Of a stretch of 64,000 nt of DNA, positions 59,500 to 64,000 are shown piece by piece. This DNA is from Rubrivivax sp. (GTDB lineage: Bacteria > Pseudomonadota > Gammaproteobacteria > Burkholderiales > Burkholderiaceae_C), in contig JADCGQ010000009.1 in assembly GCA_020248945.1 (NCBI GenBank), forward strand, positions 62,001 through 126,000, given 5' to 3'. A program made the position numbers and the translations under genes. Each line of letters opens with the position of its first letter. Position 1 is the stretch's first letter. The notes below the pieces were generated by a model that worked only from the letters and a program-made list of their open reading frames with translations, was not told the origin of the DNA and made no database searches.

Positions 59500-61038
59500 T
59501 CAGGAAGCCTTCTTGTCATGCCGGCCTCGCCCGCCGCGTTTGTGCCCACGGCCGGACCGCTGCTGCAGCGCCTTCTCGACAGCCTCGCACAGCGTCTTCA
59601 GCACCTTGACGCGCGCGTGGTACTTGTTGTTGGCCTCGACCAGGGTCCAGGGCGCATCGACCGTGGAACTGCGGTCGACCATGTCGCACACCGCCGACTC
59701 GTAGGCGTCCCATTTCTCACGATTGCGCCAGTCCTCGTCGGTGATCTTGAAGCGCTTGAACGCGACTTCCTCGCGCGCCTTGAAGCGCCTGAACTGCTCG
59801 TCCTTGGTCACGGCGAGCCAGAACTTGACGAGCACGACATCGTGGCGCACCAGCGAGGCCTCGAAGTCGTTGATCTCCCCGTAGGCCCGCATCCAGTCGG
59901 CTTCGCCGCAGAAGCCCTCGACCCGCTCCACCAGCACGCGGCCGTACCAGGAGCGGTCGAAGAAGGTGAAGCGGCCGCGGCGCGGCAGGCGGCGCCAGAA
60001 GCGCCAGAGGTAGGGCTGGGCCCGTTCCTCCTCGGTCGGCGCCGCCACGGGGACGTTGTCGTAGTGGCGGGCGTCAAGTGCGGCCGTGACGCGGCGGATC
60101 GCCCCGCCCTTGCCGGCACCGTCGTTGCCTTCGAAGACCCCCACCACCGCGAGCGAGCGGAAACGCGGGTCGCGTGCCGCCAGGCTCAGGCGACCCTGCC
60201 ACTTCTCGAGCTCCTTCTCGTAGCGGGACCGCGTCATCGGCTGGTCGAGCTGCAGCGCGCTCAGGACGTTGAGCTTGTCGCTGGGCGCAGGCAAGGGTGG
60301 CGACTTGTCGGGCGTGGGCGCAGGCGGCGTGTCCAGCCGCTCGCGCAGCGCCGCCAGCAGGTGGCGTCCGACCGTCAGCGCGCGGTAGCGGGCGTCGGCG
60401 CCGGGCACGACGATCCACGGCGCCTCGGCGGTCGAGGTCTGGCGCAGGAAGGGATCGCAGACCTCGACGAAGCGGTCGTAGCGCTTGAAGTAGTCCCACT
60501 CGGTGTCGGTGACGCGCCAACGGGTGCGGGGGTCCTTCTCCAGCGACTTCAGGCGCCGCTTCTGCTGCTCCTTCGAGAGGTGGAACCAGTACTTGAGCAG
60601 CAGCACGCCCTCGTCGCACAACATGCGCTCCAGGCGCTGGATCTCGCCGATGCTGCGCGAGAACTCGCCCTCCTCGATCTGCCCGAGCACACGCTGCACG
60701 ATCGGCAGCGTGTGCCAGGCGCCGAAGAAGATGCCGATGCGCCCCTTGGGTGGCAGCGCGCGCCAGAAGCGCCAATGCGGCGGGCGCTCGCTCTCTTCGT
60801 CGGAGGGCAGGCCGAAGGCGCTGGTCTGGATGCGCCGCGGATCCATCCACTCGTTGAGCAGGTTGACCGTCTCGCCCTTACCCGCCCCTTCCACGCCGGC
60901 GATCAGGATCAGCACCGGAAACTTGCCCGCCTGGTGCAGGTCGTACTGGGCATCCAGCAGGGCCGCGCGCAGCGTCGACTGCTCGCGTTCGAACTCGGCC
61001 TTGCCGACGCGGTGCTTGAGATTGGCGGACTCGAACAT
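59500..61038 (-). CDS. pap: polyphosphate:AMP phosphotransferase (two-domain PPK2, PAP type)
   Basis: 512 residues from the ATG at 61038 (MFESANLKHRVGKAEFE); an upstream start would add 81 unrelated residues. Two PPK2 domains in tandem: the first with Walker A GVEGAGKGE and PPHWRFWRALPPKGRIGIFF, the second with EGNDGAGKGG, PYLWRFWRRLPRRGRFTFFDRSWYGRVLVERVEGF. The second has all canonical residues; the first is degenerate (no DRSWY), as in known class II PAP enzymes that make ADP from AMP and polyphosphate. It precedes the channel gene in one operon. An FNR-like box lies 38 bases upstream. Confidence 0.92.
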   Translation of the reverse strand: MFESANLKHRVGKAEFEREQSTLRAALLDAQYDLHQAGKFPVLILIAGVEGAGKGETVNLLNEWMDPRRIQTSAFGLPSDEESERPPHWRFWRALPPKGRIGIFFGAWHTLPIVQRVLGQIEEGEFSRSIGEIQRLERMLCDEGVLLLKYWFHLSKEQQKRRLKSLEKDPRTRWRVTDTEWDYFKRYDRFVEVCDPFLRQTSTAEAPWIVVPGADARYRALTVGRHLLAALRERLDTPPAPTPDKSPPLPAPSDKLNVLSALQLDQPMTRSRYEKELEKWQGRLSLAARDPRFRSLAVVGVFEGNDGAGKGGAIRRVTAALDARHYDNVPVAAPTEEERAQPYLWRFWRRLPRRGRFTFFDRSWYGRVLVERVEGFCGEADWMRAYGEINDFEASLVRHDVVLVKFWLAVTKDEQFRRFKAREEVAFKRFKITDEDWRNREKWDAYESAVCDMVDRSSTVDAPWTLVEANNKYHARVKVLKTLCEAVEKALQQRSGRGHKRGGRGRHDKKAS

Positions 61039-61075
61039 GACCGGTGCAATCTGACACGAGTGCCGCCACCGGCCG

Positions 61076-61089
61076 TTGATCCAGATCAG
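61076..61089. promoter_or_regulatory. FNR/ANR-like box between PPK2 and FecR-like genes
   Basis: TTGATCCAGATCAG matches TTGAT-n4-ATCAA at 9 of 10 positions. For the plus-strand FecR-like gene, the centre (61082.5) plus 41.5 gives 61124, and TATCGT at 61111-61116 fits as -10, with a 30-base leader. For PPK2 on the minus strand the same rule puts the start at about 61041, only a few bases before its ATG. It may serve both. Confidence 0.6.
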
Positions 61090-61153
61090 CCACCTCGTCA
61101 TCGAAGCGCCTATCGTGTTCATCGGGTGGTTCACCCAACGCGGAGGTGCACAG

Positions 61154-61843
61154 ATGCGACATTGGCTGCTGACAGGACAGCTGGCGCTGGTCCTGGCGGG
61201 CGCGAGCGGGACGGTGCTGGCACAAGGCCCGGTGGCGGTCGTCGAGGACGTGCGCGGGCGCGTCGATGGTGTCGAGTTCATGGACTACGTGGCCGCGGGC
61301 CGCGTCATCGAGCTCCGTGCCGGCCAGGGGCTGGTGCTCAGCTACATGAAGTCCTGCTGGCGCGAGACCATCAGCGGCGGCACCGTCACCATCGGTGAAG
61401 ACCAGAGCCAGGTCTGGCAAGGCAAGGTCGAACGCGTCAAGGTGGCGTGCGCGACGCAGCGGCCCCAGCTCGGTGCCCGCGAAGCCACGCAGAGCGCGGC
61501 CACCGTCTACCGCAGCTTCACGCCCCCGGGGCAGAAGCCACCTGCGTCGCCGGCGTCGGCCCTGCGGGTGCAGAGCCTGTCACCCCTGTTCGACGTGGGC
61601 ACGCAGCGCGGCCTGCTTCGCGTCGAACGCATCGACCGCACGGGCGAGCGCCTCGAGCTCAAGCTCGACGGTCCGGCTCTGCTGCGCGGGCGCTTCTTCG
61701 ACCTGGCCCTGGCCCAGGTGACGCTGTCCCCGGGGGCCACCTACCGGGCCACGCTCGGGGAGCGCAGCCTGGAGTTCGTGATCGACGCCGATCCGCCCGC
61801 GAGCCCGGCCGCGCTGCTGGGGCGGCTGCTGCGCTTCGAGTAG
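61154..61843 (+). CDS. secreted FecR-like protein, partner of the cyclase
   Basis: 229 residues. CGGAGG precedes the ATG. Signal peptide HWLLTGQLALVLAGASGTVLAQ. The mature start PVAVVEDVRGRVDGVEFMDYVAAGRVIELRAGQGLVLSYMKSCWRETISGGTVTIG resembles the FecR domain of periplasmic proteins paired with CHASE2 cyclases, though shorter and with two possible disulfide cysteines. It ends 18 bases before the cyclase gene and is surely co-transcribed with it. A sensing or ligand-presenting role for CHASE2 is inferred. Confidence 0.75.
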   Translation: MRHWLLTGQLALVLAGASGTVLAQGPVAVVEDVRGRVDGVEFMDYVAAGRVIELRAGQGLVLSYMKSCWRETISGGTVTIGEDQSQVWQGKVERVKVACATQRPQLGAREATQSAATVYRSFTPPGQKPPASPASALRVQSLSPLFDVGTQRGLLRVERIDRTGERLELKLDGPALLRGRFFDLALAQVTLSPGATYRATLGERSLEFVIDADPPASPAALLGRLLRFE

Positions 61844-61861
61844 ACAGCGCCGCGCGCAGTC

Positions 61862-64000
61862 ATGGCCCGGGCGCGCCGCCGTGACCTGCTGGCGGCGGCC
61901 GTCGTCACCGCCGTCTGCGGGCTGTGGCCTGCGCTGCCCGCACTGGACCCCCTGCGAGGTCTGTCGCTCGACGTCTTGACGACCCTGCGCTGGCAGGTTT
62001 TCGGCCCGCGGCCCGCGCTCGGCCCGGCCTCGACCGTGGTGGTCGCCATCGACGAGGACAGCTACGCGACGCTGCCGTTCAAGGGCTCGCCGACGGTGAC
62101 CTGGACACGCGAGATCGGCCGCGTGCTGGGAGCCGTGCTCGACGGCGGCGCCACCGTGGTCGGCTTCGACCTCGTCTTTCCGTCGTCGATCGAGGAGTCG
62201 GCCCTGCCCTTCGGCGAGGGCTCGCTGGGAAGCCATCTGCGCGGCTTCGACCGCGACTTCCTGCGTGCGCTGCGCGCCGGCGCCAGCACGGGCCGGCTGG
62301 TGTTGGGCGAGGTGCAGCTGCGCGATGAACCGGTCCGCCCGGCGGCCGGTCAGCGCATCGCCGTCGGCGAGGACAACATCCGCGTGCTCAACGCCTACAC
62401 CGACGCCGACGGCGTGGTACGGCGCCTGCCGACCGGCTTTGTCACCGCCCAGGGCATCGTGCCTTCGATGGCGGTCGAACTGGCCGCGCGGGCACGCGGC
62501 ACGAGGCCTGGATTCGAAGCCGATGGCAGCCTGACGCTGGCCGGCCAGCACGTCAACGCCGTCGTGCCGCGCACGATGACGCTGAACATGGAGGGTGGCG
62601 CCGACGACGTGCCGACCTACTCGCTGGCCGACCTGCGTGCCTGCGCCGAACGCGGCGAGGTCGACTACTTCCGCCGCCATTTCGCCGGCAAGGTGGTGCT
62701 GTTCGGCACCCTGCTGGACGCCGAGGACCGCCGCGAGTCGACCAAGCGCTTCATCACGGGGCTCGAAGGCGCACGGGCGCCCCGCTGCGCGCTGCCGCTG
62801 CCCGCCGCGCCGGGCCAGATCAAGCGCCGCACGATGGCCGGCGTGTACCTGCATGCGACGGCCGTGGACAACCTGCTGCGCGGGCAGACCGTCACCGAGT
62901 GGAGCCGCGTGGCCATGCTGTCCGTGGCCCTGGGCATGGCGGCCCTCGCGGCCCTGGCGGTGCTGCGCTTCAAGCTGATGGCCGCATTGCCGCTGCTCGC
63001 CGGCGCGCTGCTGCTCTACGCGGGCCTGGCGCTGCTGGCCTTCCGCGAGGCGCTGGCCTTGCCGCTGGTGGAGCCGCTGCTGGCCGCCGCCTCCGCGGCC
63101 GTGGCCACCATCGGCTACCGCTTCGCCGTCGTCGATCGCGAAGAGCGGCTGCTGCACAAGAGCTTCGCGCTGTACCTGTCGCCACGCCTGATCGACCGCA
63201 TGCTGGAGTCCCACAGCCCGCCCGCGCTGGGCGGCGAGATGCGCGAGGTGACGATGTTCTTCTCCGACATCGTGGGCTTTTCCAGCTTCTCCGAGACGAT
63301 GCAGCCGCAGCCCCTGGTGCGGCTGATGAACCGCTACCTGTCGGAGATGAGCGAGATCATCGAGTCCGAAGGCGGCTACGTCGACAAGTACGTCGGCGAC
63401 TCGATCGTCGCCGTCTTCGGCGCCCCGCTGGACGACGCCGACCATGCGCAGCACGCGGTGAAGGCGGCGCTGCGCTGCCGCGACCGGCTCGCCGAACTGA
63501 ACCTCGAGGGCCAGGCCTTCGGCGGCCGTCGCATCGCCCACCGCATCGGCCTGAACTCGGGGTCGGCGCTGGTGGGCAACATCGACTCGCGCCAGCGTCT
63601 CAACTACACGGCGATGAGCGATGCGGTCAACCTGGCGTCGCGCCTGGAGGGGGCCAGCAAGTACTTCGGCACCTCGATCCTCGTGGCCGAAGCCACCGTG
63701 GCGCTGACGGGAGCGCGCTTCGAATGGCGCGAGATCGATGCCATCCGCGTCAAGGGACGCCAGCAACCGGTGAAGGTGTTCGAGCCCGAGGCCGAGGCCG
63801 GTGGCCGCACGCCGTCCCAGCGCGCCGCGGCCGAGGCCTACGCGGCCGGACTGGCGGCCTGGCGAGCGCGCGACTTCGTCGAGGCACAGAGCTGCTTTGC
63901 CCGCATCGCCGTCAGCGACGCGCCGGCGGCGATGTTCGAGGCCCGAGCACGGGCCCTGGCCGAGTCGCCGCCGGGCCCGGACTGGGAACCCGTCAACACG
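61862..64000 (+). CDS. CHASE2-domain adenylate/guanylate cyclase (3' end outside window)
   Basis: Open for 713 codons to the window end. An N-terminal helix (LLAAAVVTAVCGLWPAL) anchors a periplasmic CHASE2 sensor domain (about 35-340, with VVVAIDEDSYATLPFKG, GGATVVGFDLVFPS and AGVYLHATAVDNLLRG). Three helices follow (about 350-415), then a class III cyclase domain from about 460: MFFSDIVGFSSFSE (first metal Asp), GGYVDKYVGDSIVAVFG (substrate Lys and second metal Asp), NSGSALVGNIDS and DAVNLASRLEG. Lys in VDKYVGD suggests ATP as substrate. The product could act on the cNMP domain of the nearby MscS-type channel. Confidence 0.92.
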   Translation, partial: MARARRRDLLAAAVVTAVCGLWPALPALDPLRGLSLDVLTTLRWQVFGPRPALGPASTVVVAIDEDSYATLPFKGSPTVTWTREIGRVLGAVLDGGATVVGFDLVFPSSIEESALPFGEGSLGSHLRGFDRDFLRALRAGASTGRLVLGEVQLRDEPVRPAAGQRIAVGEDNIRVLNAYTDADGVVRRLPTGFVTAQGIVPSMAVELAARARGTRPGFEADGSLTLAGQHVNAVVPRTMTLNMEGGADDVPTYSLADLRACAERGEVDYFRRHFAGKVVLFGTLLDAEDRRESTKRFITGLEGARAPRCALPLPAAPGQIKRRTMAGVYLHATAVDNLLRGQTVTEWSRVAMLSVALGMAALAALAVLRFKLMAALPLLAGALLLYAGLALLAFREALALPLVEPLLAAASAAVATIGYRFAVVDREERLLHKSFALYLSPRLIDRMLESHSPPALGGEMREVTMFFSDIVGFSSFSETMQPQPLVRLMNRYLSEMSEIIESEGGYVDKYVGDSIVAVFGAPLDDADHAQHAVKAALRCRDRLAELNLEGQAFGGRRIAHRIGLNSGSALVGNIDSRQRLNYTAMSDAVNLASRLEGASKYFGTSILVAEATVALTGARFEWREIDAIRVKGRQQPVKVFEPEAEAGGRTPSQRAAAEAYAAGLAAWRARDFVEAQSCFARIAVSDAPAAMFEARARALAESPPGPDWEPVNT

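Overview
The window is high-GC (around 70 percent by eye), densely coded DNA. The gene content (HrcA beside NadK and RecN, a PhoH-YbeY pair, PotFGHI-type polyamine uptake, URC-type uracil catabolism, PPK2) and one dispersed hairpin repeat, remembered as common in that order, point to a Burkholderiales betaproteobacterium, perhaps of the Rubrivivax/Leptothrix/Ideonella kind. No phage, integrase, insertion sequence, rRNA or CRISPR array was seen. No gap without a gene exceeds 300 bases.

Layout. 1-6373: housekeeping block with mutY (5' end cut by the window), a LON-domain protein, rapZ, recN and nadK on the minus strand, then hrcA and a CAT-anticodon tRNA on the plus strand. 6519-10842: long-chain acyl-CoA ligase, a bile-acid:sodium-symporter-family carrier, a SIS-domain sugar isomerase and an HNH nuclease. 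11050-19280: a seven-gene beta-oxidation operon headed by a TetR-family repressor with an operator just before its start codon. 19325-24161: the wreck of a LytS/LytTR two-component pair, an intact histidine kinase/NarL-type regulator pair, phoH and ybeY. 24234-30303: a small His-rich protein, a TonB-dependent siderophore-type receptor and an ABC exporter with two DUF3526 permeases, probably a metal-responsive operon.

30398-34903: genes of the URC uracil-degradation route (upp, URC4, URC1-type GTP cyclohydrolase II) with an XRE/MmyB regulator, and a lone F0 c-subunit-like gene wedged between them. 35094-42756: a secreted hypothetical protein, a cyclase-NTPase-TPR regulator, a PhyH dioxygenase, a TonB receptor and an overlapping BMP-type binding protein. 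42935-48350: polyamine ABC transporter plus an aminobutyraldehyde-type dehydrogenase.

48359-64000 looks like an accessory energy region. It holds the C-terminal remnant of a NiFe hydrogenase large subunit with its maturation protease, a monoheme cytochrome c, a PaaK-like ligase, a decayed phosphotransferase/P-loop kinase carrying an octanucleotide tandem repeat, and an acyl-CoA synthetase with a pyruvate-dehydrogenase-like E1alpha-E1beta-E2 set and its own acyl carrier protein. It continues with a MscS/cNMP channel gene carrying an in-frame amber codon, a two-domain PPK2, a FecR-like protein and a CHASE2 adenylate cyclase running off the window. FNR/ANR-like boxes lie before the synthetase operon and between the PPK2 and FecR genes, so much of this block may be induced by low oxygen. 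Gene loss (hydrogenase, kinase, channel) is concentrated here.
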